Part shown: piece by piece, positions 44,231 through 56,020 of the stretch
Layout of the letters: each line of letters opens with the position of its first letter
Position numbering within the stretch: position 1 is the stretch's first letter
From: Cristatella mucedo
Taxonomy: Eukaryota > Bryozoa > Phylactolaemata > Cristatellidae
Length of the DNA: 64,000 bases
NCBI GenBank assembly: GCA_009760855.2
Contig: WPIO01000045.1
Coordinates: forward strand, 152,001-216,000
Reading direction: 5' to 3'
Made by a program: the position numbers and the translations under genes
The notes under the pieces: generated by a model
Databases searched by the model: none
What the model was told of the DNA's origin: nothing
The model's input: the letters and a program-made list of their open reading frames with translations, nothing else

Positions 44231-46939
44231 TATGGGCTATGCAACGCGGCAATTCCGATCGCGCTTTGCACAGCACTCAATTTAAAATGGACTCGGTACC
44301 TTCAGGCATTGACCACTGGAGTTGTGGACCCGATATAAACTCTTCCAATGCATTGAACGGTGAAAACTCTGACATCAACTCATTTATCCCCAATTATCCG
44401 CCAAAAATCGTCTGTTTGCAGCTAAAAACTGAACTCACCTTGCTTTTCAGCAGGCTTAGAGTCTGCCAATCATTTTTTAAGGTTTCGGTCATTCCCGTCG
44501 TCTGTGAAAGAACGAACTGAGTAGGTCCAGGCAGTTGTTTAAATGGAAGGCAACTTTAATCAATCAGGGACCACCTCTTTCTTTAAAGGGGACTGACGAT
44601 GGTCAACTTTAAACTAAATCTTGCACTGCACTCCTTGCTTTGCTTACACTTTATCTCATCAATGTTGCCACGGAAGACAGAGCATTTAAAGCTCTGCTGA
44701 AAGTAGTTCCGCTCTATTCTTTACCACTTGCATTTTATAATAATGATAATTTTGTTGGGGCTCCCTAGGAAATCTTTGGCTTAAGCTGTATTTGGTGAGA
44801 ACCGGCGTGAGTGAGTGGGTTGTCCGGGCCCATATTCCTTGTCAGCACATCACTTCGATGAGCGTAGATGTAAGCTGAATGCAATTCTGTAGACATATAC
44901 AAAGTTTACTTCTACCTGAAATGAGGTCTTACAGCGATTTAATCTGGATGTTTTCTGGGTTCCTCTCGACCTCTCTGCTTCTCCTGTAAAAACTGCATTC
45001 AATAGACCACCTCAACAGGGTCAATCTGATGATACTTGTATATGTCAGATTTGTTTCAAGCTGCCATAATCTAGAGTGCTACCAATCTCACTGCCTTCTC
45101 TGGAATTATATGCTCCAGGACTGGCGAAACACTGGCTAATGCAGGTTCGGATTATAAAACAAATAGTAACAGTGACATTATTAGATTTGCATAGCACCAT
45201 GAGAGAAGTAAATCTCTATTGATTAAATCTGCATTTACGAAAAGTGTGAGTTTTCATTGGTTACACGGTGAAAAAAACTTTACTCAGTGCTGTTGCCAAG
45301 TCAAGTTGTATTCAACGATATAATGCAATTGCCCATGCCTCAAGGTACTGAACACTGCAATTGATCCACTCAGATTCAGTTAATTGAAGCAGTGCAGGAA
45401 TAAATCTGAAAAGCATAATTTTCCAAAAAACTAAAAATCAGAATGAGAGCAAAAAGAAGACGCGGCGAACGTGAGGGAGACTAACAAGCGGAATAACAGC
45501 GGAAATAGCTTAAACCTTAAAGAGAGCCTGGTAGAGCCCAGTTATATTTGGAACGACAGAATGACTATAGTCGGACTAAGATTCAAAAGGCGTCAGTGAC
45601 AGAACTATGGCCGAAAGTCTCGTGCTACATATAATAATTCCTATTTCTATGCATAATTTAATACACACTATCGTCATTGTAAGTCACGCGGTAATTAAAC
45701 TTTGATTGCCATAAAGCGGTTCTGTATTCGACGCGCCAACCTTTATTGAGGATCGCTTGATGAATTCGTATAGGCACGTTATTCTTATTGAGGGCTGTGT
45801 CAGCTTCCGTGTCCTAGAAGAACCAGGCTGCTAGTGTAGCTCTAGAGTCAGCTCAAATTTTAGCCGACATGCGAAAAATATTGGTGCAGTGCTGAGCCTT
45901 GCTAACAAAGCTAAAAGCTAATAGACACAACATAAATGCTGGCAGATATTTCGATAGCAGGCTGCGGAACAGGGCAAAACTAGGAGTGCCTATGCATGAA
46001 GGTAACATTCTTATATTCGCAGTGCACATAAGTCTATTTAAAGTGACGGAGGCCTACCGGTATTAATCACCGGCTATAGCCTACAGCAACAGCAACTGCT
46101 GCATGGCCTGCTCGAAGCCTAGAATGCAAATCAGCTCATATACCAGCGCACCAAGTGTGGGCCTTCTACGCGGCATCCTCTTGTATGCTACCTTTAGCTT
46201 AGACTATCGCAGAATTGATTCCTAGCGGTTACAGCTTGGTAACCCCCGAATAGTAAATACCAGCAAATATCCAGGAGATTTAGCATGCCTCTGCTTTCAC
46301 GTTGATGAGTTGTTTATTTCATATCCATATCATTATTATTTATAACTTACTCGTGGACACTTTCCGTTGTTATAAATAGTTGTAGTTTATGACCAGGACA
46401 AATCACTTCGGATATTTCAGTTTTGCAATAATATGGCCCTGAGGGTCCTCTGACATAGAGATAAGGCCAGCTTCGCTGTTAATCCCGGCTTGCAGTCGTG
46501 CAAGGACTCGCTCTCTCTCTCTCTCTGCCAGGGACAACCTTGGTCATGAAGTACTCGAATCTTATTTCAGCCTTTTCCGTTGTGTACTCTGTCGTAAATG
46601 CGGCGCTCACTGCGCTTCGATGTCACGAAACTCCTCGCCTTCGTTTGCCTCCTCCCGCAGTAGAGGCTGTCGTAGGCGACTGTGGCGCAGCACAGCTTCC
46701 TCTTTGCTTTTCTGTACCTGCTGATCTCGGCTATGTACGCTTATATTCCGCTTAACTCCAGTCAACACAATTCTCTAGTTCGGAGAAAAAAAACTCCCAG
46801 CAGCTCCGTCGCAACGATACAGACCTACTGGGAAATTCCAAAGTGAAAGCATATTTATAGCGGTTTTTAATGGGATGAAAAACTGCGGTAATCTACTTGA
46901 TACTCATAAATTAAGGTGAACCTCTGCTGCTTACTTTGC
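44231..46939. other. Unassigned region
   Basis: No convincing gene. A small CT run is at 46507-46525. The plus frames at 44239-44520 and 46498-46755 match no family I know. Confidence 0.3.
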
Positions 46940-47895
46940 GAGTTAAGGCTAGTACTTCCACTAACTTACTAGCTATGGGCAAACCAAGTGTGATTCAGAA
47001 ATTGTACATGCTAACGCTCAAAATCGACACTGTCAGCATAATATCTCCAGTTGAATCTAGACGAACTCTTAGTGTCGTGTTCCAAAGTGACTTTTCGGGA
47101 GACGACCACATCAGCTCCACAATCAAGTCTGCCTACTTTCAGCTACATAACATTGCTCAAATTTGGGCTTGTTTACACAGGGATACCACATCTAAGTTGG
47201 TCCATGCATTTGTGAAGTCCCGTCTTGACTACTGTAACTCACTGCTTGTTGGCCTACGGATACGTGCAATCAGGCAATTACAGCTGGAGTAAAACTCAGC
47301 AGCTAGGCTTGTCTGGCGTGAGCGTCGCAGTTGCCACATCACACCACTTCTCGCCGACCTGCACTGGCTACCAGTCAATTAACGGATCGACTTCAAGGTT
47401 GTGCCACTTACTTTTAGGTCACTTTATTATTTGGCTCCAGCCTACCTGCCAGATCTACTGCCCACTCCAGGCCAAGCATCTTACCACTCGCTTTTTCGGA
47501 AACGAACCGTTTACCTGTACCTCGTCCAAAATCGCAAATCCATTAGAGACCGTGCATTTAGTTCTTATGCTCCCAAAGCCTGGATCGTACTCCCGACTTG
47601 CGTCAGGACGTCCCCTGACTTGACCACATTTAAATAAAACTTACAAACGCACCTATTTATGACAGCATTTAGAGGCCTTTATATATTCCTTTATTTGCGC
47701 ATGCGTGCTGACGCTGTGCATGCTACCACTAACCACACTTGGTTGCTGATCCTGCGCATGTCACCCCTAATCGTGTTAATCATGCTGTTTATCAAGCACG
47801 GTACCACTCACTATTCGATCGAGTTTTCTTTGCAGCAAAAGTAAAGTGCCTAGAAAAAATAAAGTTCTCTGGAAGGGGCTTTATAAAATTCAGTA
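46940..47895 (+). mobile_element. LINE family A, RT C-terminal part to tail (A11)
   Basis: Starts within the motif-D region (LLAMGKPSVIQKL, about 46969-47007) and continues FQLHNIAQIWACLHRDTTSK (47130-47190), then LVHAFVKSRLDYCNSLL. The C-terminal block is shifted to other frames (47225-47637), then the 3' UTR and tail GTAAAGTGCCTAGAAAAAAT ... GGGGCTTTATAAAATTC. Stops and shifts throughout. Confidence 0.75.
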
Positions 47896-48249
47896 TTGTT
47901 ACTAATCCACGACGGTTTAGTCGACTTTAAAAATATTAAGATAGGTTAATTTAACAAGCCATCGTGGGAGAACACTTCGGGACAGATTTGTAAAAGTTAC
48001 ATATGGTATAGTAGGATATCTTGAAACTTCTCACTATAAATATTCCGTCTTAATTTTGCTCCAATTAACTTATCAAGTTTGTATTGAAAAATATAAAATA
48101 AATTACGCGTGCATCAATGTCCTGGTTAAACAAGCAAATCGTAATCAGGAAGTAATGACTATTTTCTTTTTTTAAATCAGAAGATCTCAAAAGCAAGAAT
48201 CTAAGACCAGCATCCTGCAACCTAGTGTCGTTCGTAGCACCTACAGTTT
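47896..48249. other. Unassigned region
   Basis: AT-rich, nothing recognised. Confidence 0.35.
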
Positions 48250-48900
48250 CAGCAGTCATAACCATACAAACGACGACTCACAGGAACTGAGAAAATTTGG
48301 AGTGGAACACGTGAGTCGCCCTTGGCTTTTTTCAAAATAGTCAAGTCAGGGACTTCGTGAGGCTGTCGGGAAAAAATTGTTATGTTTCTAGAGTATATAA
48401 ACTGGAGGAGTATAAGTCAAAAAGGTCTAAGTTGGTCAGAAGCACAGCAAAGAAAGAAGAGTCAAAATAAGGGGTGGCACGATAAGAAGTGTGATCAGGA
48501 AGTATTTGAAATGCATCTACCAGACCGCGAGAGTGAAGGGACCGAAATTTGAGTGACAGAATCTTGAAGCCCATACGAGAGCTAGTGCAGGTCAGTAACG
48601 AGTCTGGTCAGTGGTGTTTTATTGCCTGCATTCTTGCCCTCTTTGACCTGCGTTTAGTACTCGGTATGTTTGATTCGAGACTTGACATATTTGACCGTAG
48701 TCCCAGAGAAATTACTTGCCCATGTATATCTGAACGCGTATCGCTTCGGATTGCTGGCTCTCCCACGCCAGCGGCTGGGACGGCTAGTGACCTGCATGTT
48801 AGTTTTGATCGATCGTGCGCAGCTAATTTCGCTTCACAAGTGTAGATTAAATGCATTCATGGATCTTACAGCAGTTGCTAAGATTCGTGAATTACGCATT
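48250..48900 (-). mobile_element. LINE family A-like, old C-terminal fragment
   Basis: The minus frame reads FKILSLKFRSLHSRG then LPDHTSYRATPYF, a diverged version of FKVLSLTFRSLHSMA...HQAKHRTTRF in A1. The GAATCTTGAAGCCCATACG and AGTGCAGGTCAGTAACGAG segments and GCTAAGATTCGTGAATTAC extend it. No frame survives. Confidence 0.5.
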
Positions 48901-49039
48901 AACAAAAGGAAAGCACCCTGGACCCACTGCTGTAGCCGGAGCCGCCAGCTTTGACGCTGCTCATTTAGCTGCATGTTGGTGCTGAATACCGGCTCATTTG
49001 GAATTCCCATCATTTTATTGAACAACTCAGCTTAGCTTC

Positions 49040-52000
49040 CCCAATACGTCATTGTGAATAACTCTAACGTAATGGTAATTAGACCTGTGGCAACTCCAGC
49101 TGCCCAACTAACCCCCGTCTTTGGAATTCTTGCTGAATGTGCAATAAAACTCCAGTAACAAGCCAACTTATTTTTGAAAATGGTCTTGACCTACTCGCCT
49201 TCATTGGAACTTGGCTAAAGTTGATAAATTGCCCGACAATTAAAGACGCTACTCCGAGTAGTTTCTCATTTTTTTACATTTCAGGTTCAATCAAAACTGA
49301 AGGTGGAGTTGGTATTATCGCGAGCTCAAAATTCAACTTCAAGCTATTTGCAGTACCCTCGAAGCAGTATTCGCAATCGATTGTCTTGATTTAACCCGAA
49401 AACAAGCTACCTATGGTGGCAGTAGTCTAATGCCCAAAAGGTACCAAATCGATCTTTTTCTCTCATTTCTCCAATTTCATTTCGATTCTGTGTGCAAGAA
49501 ATCGATCCTTCCAGGTTACGGGCGACTTCAGCATTGACTTTGATAACTTATCTGATGCCTTCAGCACTAAATTTCGTCCGTTGACTGACTCAGTGTCTCC
49601 TGTGGATCATGCTCATGGCCTTACTCACGTCAACGGTAACACACATTCGACAAATTTTCTCATTCAACTGCACTTTACCAAAAATTATTACAAAATCGTG
49701 CTTTTCTGACTACATGCATATCTTATTCAGTCTACAATGTGTGTTCTTCTCCTCCTCCCCCTCTAAAATCATTCGTGAATCGCAAAATCTCTAGACCATT
49801 GACATCGATACTGTTTGTGCGAGAATATCTGCCTCGCCTCTTCTACTCAGTCCCCCTTCCGATCTGTCATCGTTGGTAGATAGCTGCAACACTGCGCTAG
49901 CTGACACGCTTGACGAGCATGCACCTCTGGCTAAGTACACTGTGCACCCTCGCCAAGGCGGCATATGGTTTGCAGAAGACAATAAACTAGCAAGGTTTAC
50001 TAAGCACAAGCTTGAAAAAGCATACCCAAGATCAAGCCTGACTGTCTATCGACAGGAATATGAGGACTGCTGTAGGTCATACCAATCGATCCTAGCGAAG
50101 GCCAAGTCTAGCTTCTATAAAAAAAAATTTGAATCACAGATCCACACTCCAAAAATGCGTAGGTTGACGATCAAATATCTCCCCAACCACTCCTAGGTTC
50201 GTTCCTTACTGGATGATTCCTGTGATGATCTAGCTGATCGTTTCTCTTGCTTCCAGAAGAAAGATAAGATCAAGTAGTCCATCCCGGCGATAATAAAAAA
50301 TGCAGGCTGATTTAACAGCCTATTTTTGTATAGCGACAGTAGAGCCTTGACTGCTATCCCCACCGCTTGCAGTGGTGATAAAGGATAGCACACCACAGGA
50401 TTCGAACCCACGGCCTCGGGGCCGAGTTCATGAAAAGCAACCGCCTTACCTACGATGGCAGAATCCTCCATAGAATGCTGTCCCTCGATTCCTTGAAGCA
50501 CCTCAATGTTTGCATTCAAGCAGCTCACTAGTGATCTCGTCCTGAAATTTATATCCCAGTCAAAAAAAGACTACAAATTATTTGGACCCTATTCCCACTG
50601 TCCTCGTCCTACCCTGCATCGATCTGCTGCTGCCATACATAACTAACATCATTGATATGTCATTAGCTTTAGGTCAAGTCCAAGCCCCTTTATAAAAGCT
50701 GTAGTCGGGCCACTACAGAAGAAAGCCCCACTCGACTAAAAAAACCTGAGCAACTACCGCCCGGTCTCCCTTCTACAATTCCTATGAAAGACACTAGAAC
50801 AGGTAGAGGCAGACCAGCTGAACTCGTGTATTGAAACTTCAAGCCTTGCTAATAAGTTCCAGTCTGGCATTATAGCTGATCATTCCAGTGATTCAGTATT
50901 GATTTAGATGTTCAACGACCTAATTAGAAATGCAGACGTGGGTAGAGTTTCTCTGCTTGTTTTTCTCAATCTTTTGGCAGATTTGTATACTATCGATCAC
51001 CATATTCTCATTGAGCACCTCTCACCTCGATTGGGCATCTCTGGTAATGCTCTTCAATGGTTCAGATCCTATCTCAGTGGGAGACTCCAGAGTATTGATG
51101 TGAATGGACAAAGATCAACCGATGTACCTTTGAAATATAGGCTACCTCAAGACTCCGTAATGGGTCTGGTTCTGTTCACGGTTTTAACTATCCCTTTGCC
51201 AATGAGATCGCCAAGCACAGTCTGCGCTTTCACTTCTATGCGGGGGATACTCAGTTGTACCTTTGATTGCCTTAGAGGATGTCGAGTTCTTTTAACTCCC
51301 TTGCTGCATGTATTTATGACGTGTGCACATAGATGGAAGCCAATTTTCTTATATTGAATGATGATACAACCAACTCACTAGTTATGGGCAAACCAAGTGT
51401 GATTGAGAAGATGGAAAGGCTAATGCTCAAAATCAGTTCTGCCAGCATATCTCCTCTTGAATCTTCATGAAATCTAGCTGTAATTTTCCAAAAATAACTT
51501 TCCTTCAACTACCACATCTGCTCCACAGTCAAGTCTGCCTTCTTTCAGCAACATTATATTGCTAAGATTTGGGCTTGTTAACTTAGCGATACCACATCTG
51601 AGTTGCTCTATATATTTGTGATATCCCGTCTTGACTTCTATAACTCACTGTTCGCTGGCCTACCAGCATGTGTAATTCAGTGCATACAGCTGGTGCGAAA
51701 CTCTGCTGCAAGGCTTGTCTGTCGTGAGCGTCGCAATTGCCACAGCACACCACTCTTTGCCGACCGGCACTGGCTATCGGTCAAGCAACACATCGAACTC
51801 AAGGTTTTGTCGCTTACTTTTAGGTCCCTTTATTCATAGGCTTCAGCCTACCTGTCTACGATCTACCCCCAACCCCCCCCCCCCCCCCCAGGCCAAGCAT
51901 CATACCATTTATTTTTGGAAACTCACTGTTTACCCATACCTCGGACATACTTCAAGTCCTTTAGAGACCGGGCATTCAGTTCATATGCTCCCGAAGCCTG

Positions 52001-52325
52001 GAACTCACTCCCTACTTCCGTCACGACATTCCCTGACTTGACCACATCTAAAAATAAGCTAAAAACACATATTTAGGACAGCATTTAGTGGGTCGCTGTA
52101 AATCACCTTCACGCGCTTATGTGTGCTTACATTATCGCATGCTGCCACTAACCACACTTGCATGCTGACCCTGTGCATATTACCCCTAACCATGTTATTC
52201 ATGTTGTTTATAAAGCATAATACTACTCGCCATTTAATCGTGTTTCCTTTGCAGTATAAGCACCTATAAAGAGATTGGTTCTTTTAGGGCACTTTATCGT
52301 CTATTATAGTTATTACTATTAATTA
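49040..52325 (+). mobile_element. LINE family A, near-full-length copy with endonuclease and RT (A3)
   Basis: Longest family A copy. Endonuclease (APE-type): LLAFIGTWLKLINCPTIKD (49190s), EGGVGIIASSKFNFKL (49302-49350), VTGDFSIDFDN (49515-49547) and HGLTHVNGNT (49610s). Linker: DEHAPLAKYTVHPRQGG and YEDCCRSYQSILAKAKSSF (49912-50125), then DDLADRFSCFQKKDKIK. RT: NYRPVSL region (50750s), LNLLADLYTID in place of motif A, FRSYLSGRLQS at 51061-51093, and a lost motif C near 51238. C-terminal part 51603-52041, tail to 52325. Stops and frameshifts inactivate it. SINE-2 splits linker and RT at 50283-50462. A run of 17 C lies at 51873-51889. Confidence 0.8.
50283..50462 (-). mobile_element. SINE-2 copy inserted in LINE A3
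   Basis: Best SINE-2 head: minus-strand ATCGTAGGTAAGGCGGTTGC (A-box region) and a canonical polymerase III B box GGTTCGAATCC (plus 50399-50409 as GGATTCGAACC). The body has TATCACCACTGCAAGCGG, GGGATAGCAGTCAAGGC, TCTACTGTCGCTATAC and GGCTGTTAAATCAGCC, and the element ends in an AT-rich tail at 50283. LINE A coding order continues on both sides. Confidence 0.72.
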
Positions 52326-53221
52326 TTATGATACTATCTATCAGTTTTCTGTCAGGTCATACTTCGGACACTTGGGTGATGCTGTTGTGCTAAAGATTAA
52401 ATGCCGAGCCGTCTCATGGGCGTGCACAAGTCCTTCGCCTAGCATGCATCTGGACTAGAGCACGTTAAATTAATTTAGGAGCTGCAAGCATGCCGTTTCA
52501 CAAATCTCCTAAGGCAAAGAATGCACTTAACCAGTCATTATATTAGCTCCCTGTCTTCGATTGGGGACGAATGACTTCACCTACTGATCGAAGATCTTAT
52601 TAGTAAAACGGCAGCCAATTAAATCAGCCAGATTATGAATCACATTAGCTATTCGCATTTCCTGAATTATACTGGCTAGGGAATTAGTCATTCAATAATC
52701 TATGGCCAAGGCAGCATAACAGGTTTAGCCAGGTACACTACTGGCAGCCATGTTTGCCACATCTATCCAGCTATGGCTGTCTTATTGACAGCTGCAGCAG
52801 GCCGTTTTTTATATTTACCCAGAGATATCAAGCGAGTGAAATTAATGGCAAAGGAATCGCAACTGCCGAACACAGGGGGGGGGCATCACAAGCACTAATG
52901 GTAGTAGGACAAGGCCTCTTTAATTAGCTATGCCTGCCATTCTGGCTGGCATTAGCTCGCTGAGTTTCAGAGTTACATAGGATAGTAAAGTATGTCAACT
53001 CATTCGAAATGCACCTGAAATTTGGCTGGTAATAGTAAGCTACTGTTTAGAGATCACAGCCAATGCTTAGCCTCTAGTCCTCTAATGTGTATTCGTCCAG
53101 AGGCTGTTGCATCTTTCAGACACTTTCAGACATCCTCCAGACTTTATAGACAAGCAGCAGCAGCATAGAGGTACCACCATCAACAGGACAGCAGCAAAAC
53201 AGTCAACCATCGGATAGCAGT
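52326..53221. other. Unassigned region
   Basis: No gene or known repeat recognised. Confidence 0.35.
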
Positions 53222-53228
53222 TTGTGGG

Positions 53229-53298
<70 letters not shown>

Positions 53299-53391
53299 GG
53301 TGTCTGTGAGTGTCTGTGAATGGATGTGTGTGTTTGTGCATGTGTGTGTGTGTGTGTGTGAATGTGTGTGTGAGTGCATGTGTGTGTGTGT

Positions 53392-53444
<53 letters not shown>

Positions 53445-53484
53445 GGTGTCTGTGAGTGTCTGTGAATGGATGTGTGTGTTTGTG

Positions 53485-53527
<43 letters not shown>

Positions 53528-53545
53528 ACGTGTGTGTGTGTGTGT

Positions 53546-53621
<76 letters not shown>

Positions 53622-53622
53622 A
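53222..53622. repeat. (GT)n microsatellite with an internal 146-bp duplication
   Basis: Almost pure GT for 400 bases. The interruption TTGGTGTCTGTGAGTGTCTG ... GAATGGATGTG occurs at 53297 and again at 53443, 146 bases apart, so a block was duplicated. Open frames reading VCVCVC or HTHTHT are artefacts. Confidence 0.95.
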
Positions 53623-55219
53623 TGGGTGTCCATCTGTACTCCCGAGTGTGGTTTTATGCCTGCAAACGTGCCTACCTGTGTTTTTATTTGAGTATGTGTG
53701 AGCTCATAACTGTATTGTCTAAAAGTGATATTGCCTATGCCCTAAGTGATGCTAGCCATTTGTGATGTTCAACTTGAAGTTTCACCTTGTCTACTGGTAG
53801 TTAGCAGAAGAAAGTGGTTAAAGGTAGCTCCTTCAAATTTGCATTGCCAGAACAATTAGAACAGTTTATATATTAAATTTATGAATGCACAATATATAGA
53901 CTCGGAGAAATGTGGCATGGCTACCTCGAGTGCATCCAAGTACAGAGCGAGCTGCATAAAGATGTGTTTTGCCTGGCAGCTTTCCTCAGAGCCACACAAG
54001 TTACATCATATCAAATCAGTGTTTATCGTATCGGTGCTGGGTGAACACAGTTCTTCACCTCTACCAGCACTTCAGTCTAGATCTGCTCTTCAAATGCCTC
54101 TTGCTCCATAACATCCTATAAAGGGCTGCTGTTACACGGTCAAAAGCTATTCTAGTACCAGTCATGCTTGCCGTCCTCACTCGACAGCATTTGTGTGTCA
54201 CCGAGCTGCAAGCAGCCTTTGAAGCCGGTCACATCGACTTTGTATTTAAACGAAGACAGGGGGTAGGTTACTTCCCACCCGAGCTAGCTCAGCTACACCA
54301 CCCACTGACAAGTCTCTGTCGTGGGCGTCTAGTACCAAGCCAGCAGCAGTTTTATTCTACTTCGTTATGAGAATATGGCATGAGCCAACAATAAAAGAGG
54401 AACCTAGCAGTACTTCTGGGAGCTGTAGGTACACCAGGCCACAGGACGTGTGGAAAACAACGAATCCAGCCTTTCTAACGCTGAGTGAAAGTCGGATCGG
54501 ATTAGTCTTGAAGGCAGAGTAGCAAGCTCCACACATACCAACCAATGCGACATTGGTGATACGTTGGCTGCATGGCCGATGACTACTAGTGCCGCACGTC
54601 ACAGCTTCAGCTGAGGGTTCCAGCTCAGGAAAGAAGAGGCTGCTGCAAACAACATGCTACAGTGGACGCAGAGTAGACGAGCAATGGCAGCCAACTTGCT
54701 TATCTCGAGCCATGCTATGGCAGTGGCCCCAGCGTGGCCTTCTGTCATTGGAGGCATGGTCAGAGAAGGCTATTCATCCTTCGGGATGTGGATACTGAGT
54801 GAACGGGGAGCCGCCCCATACCCACGTCCTGGCAGATCAGCATCGGGTACCTGAATGTCACAGTTGGCCCGATCACGTTACAGCCACTCCATCCAGCCGA
54901 ACCTTGCTTGGCTGCAGCTTATCGTTGTCACCCCCCAACTCGTGCACTCCCAGCTGCTGTATGTAGTCCCTAATACTGCAGCAGCAGTAACCGCCCGATC
55001 CACTGAGCCACCCTTCAACTCAAGCACCCTCACCAACAGTGTGCGAGCTTTTCAGATGGCTTTTGAAGATAGCATCTTTTTATGGATAATGAGGCCCTGG
55101 TGTTGAGCTGTCCATAGCCAGTGATCAGCTGTAGAGTTTTCTATTGCTAGCTTAATGCCTTAAGCCTTAATGCAGCTTCGCCAAGAATTCAATTTTATCT
55201 GACAAGGTTTGTGGCCGGT
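53623..55219. other. Unassigned region
   Basis: Several frames of 60-85 codons on both strands, none recognised. On the minus strand GTAGAATAAAACTGCTG near 54347-54363 holds an AATAAA signal. Confidence 0.3.
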
Positions 55220-56020
55220 TGCTTTTGGCTATTCGTGCATCGCTTGACGTTATAAACTGCTGTTTTTCGCATGAGTTAATTTTGATCTGCCAACCTTCTT
55301 CTGGCTGTCTGACCCTGCACATGGAGGACAGTTTAAGAGTTTTAGGCTAAAATCTTAGTATTTGATAAACCGTTATGGATTGCAGAAGACATCGATATTC
55401 ACTTTGACAACCCTTGCAACAGCCAGATCCACTAACTGCTTGACCTTTTGGTAAACTTGGTTTTGCTCCAAAATCTAATTAAATAAAACTCATTGGTATA
55501 GCGCCCCAAGAGAACTTAATCTCTATTCAGACGCTTTGGATAAGCCTCAGGGCTCGAGCACACGACCTCAGTTTAGACTTCAGCCAGACCTTGTTCGGGA
55601 CGAGCACCTTAACCGCTTGACCAAATCAGCTCGGCGAACGTCTCTAGCACGTTAATTGTACCACTTACATCGGTGGCCCTAGCCAGGAGCTCGTTATCAC
55701 TAAGAATGGCTGCCCCACTGAAGATGTGTACCCACTGACTATCTCGGATCGTTGCTCATTCTTCTTTGTGATTCCTGTTCCTTTTTACGTGAAGGTTAGT
55801 GCCGAGTTTGTCGATGGACACAACTTAGACAGCATCGGAGAAATTATTCAAATTTGTCTTTGAAACTGCTCTTCTTGATCTCCATCCTGACTTGCACAGA
55901 CAGCCTTTTTACCCTTAATATTACAGTGACCATGACACGTCGGTTGGCCTTTGACGAGCATTCTATCCATGTACATAGTCGAAAAGACACCTTACAATAT
56001 ACAGAAAAACCCCGAATGGT
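55220..56020 (+). mobile_element. LINE endonuclease fragment split by SINE-1
   Basis: Plus-strand pieces of an APE-type LINE endonuclease: DIDIHFDNPCNSQI (55388 on, equivalent to the GDFNIHxDN catalytic region, with key residues changed), then after the SINE, GGPSQELVITKNGCPTED (about 55668-55722) and TISDRCSFFFVIPVP (55738-55782, equivalent to the SDH motif with His changed to Arg). Which LINE family it came from is uncertain. No RT follows. Confidence 0.6.
55490..55650 (-). mobile_element. SINE-1 copy inserted in a LINE endonuclease
   Basis: Minus-strand head GGTCAAGCGGTTAAGGTGCT, B-box region TGTGCTCGAGCCCTGAGGC, then tail AAGCGTCTGAATAGAGATTA and AAGTTCTCTTGGGGCGC and TATACCAATGAGTTTTATTT. 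The tail is a short version of the LINE A hairpin. Confidence 0.72.

Noticed and set aside
44239-44520. 93-codon plus frame as a small gene
   Set aside because: Lies just past the degenerate repeat block, no family resemblance, length compatible with chance.
50390-50462. Possible functional tRNA gene near a perfect B box
   Set aside because: It is the head of a SINE-2 copy; the body follows directly and the same arrangement occurs at three other places.
53082-53765. Frames of CVCV or HTHT repeats up to 183 codons
   Set aside because: Translation of the GT microsatellite on both strands.
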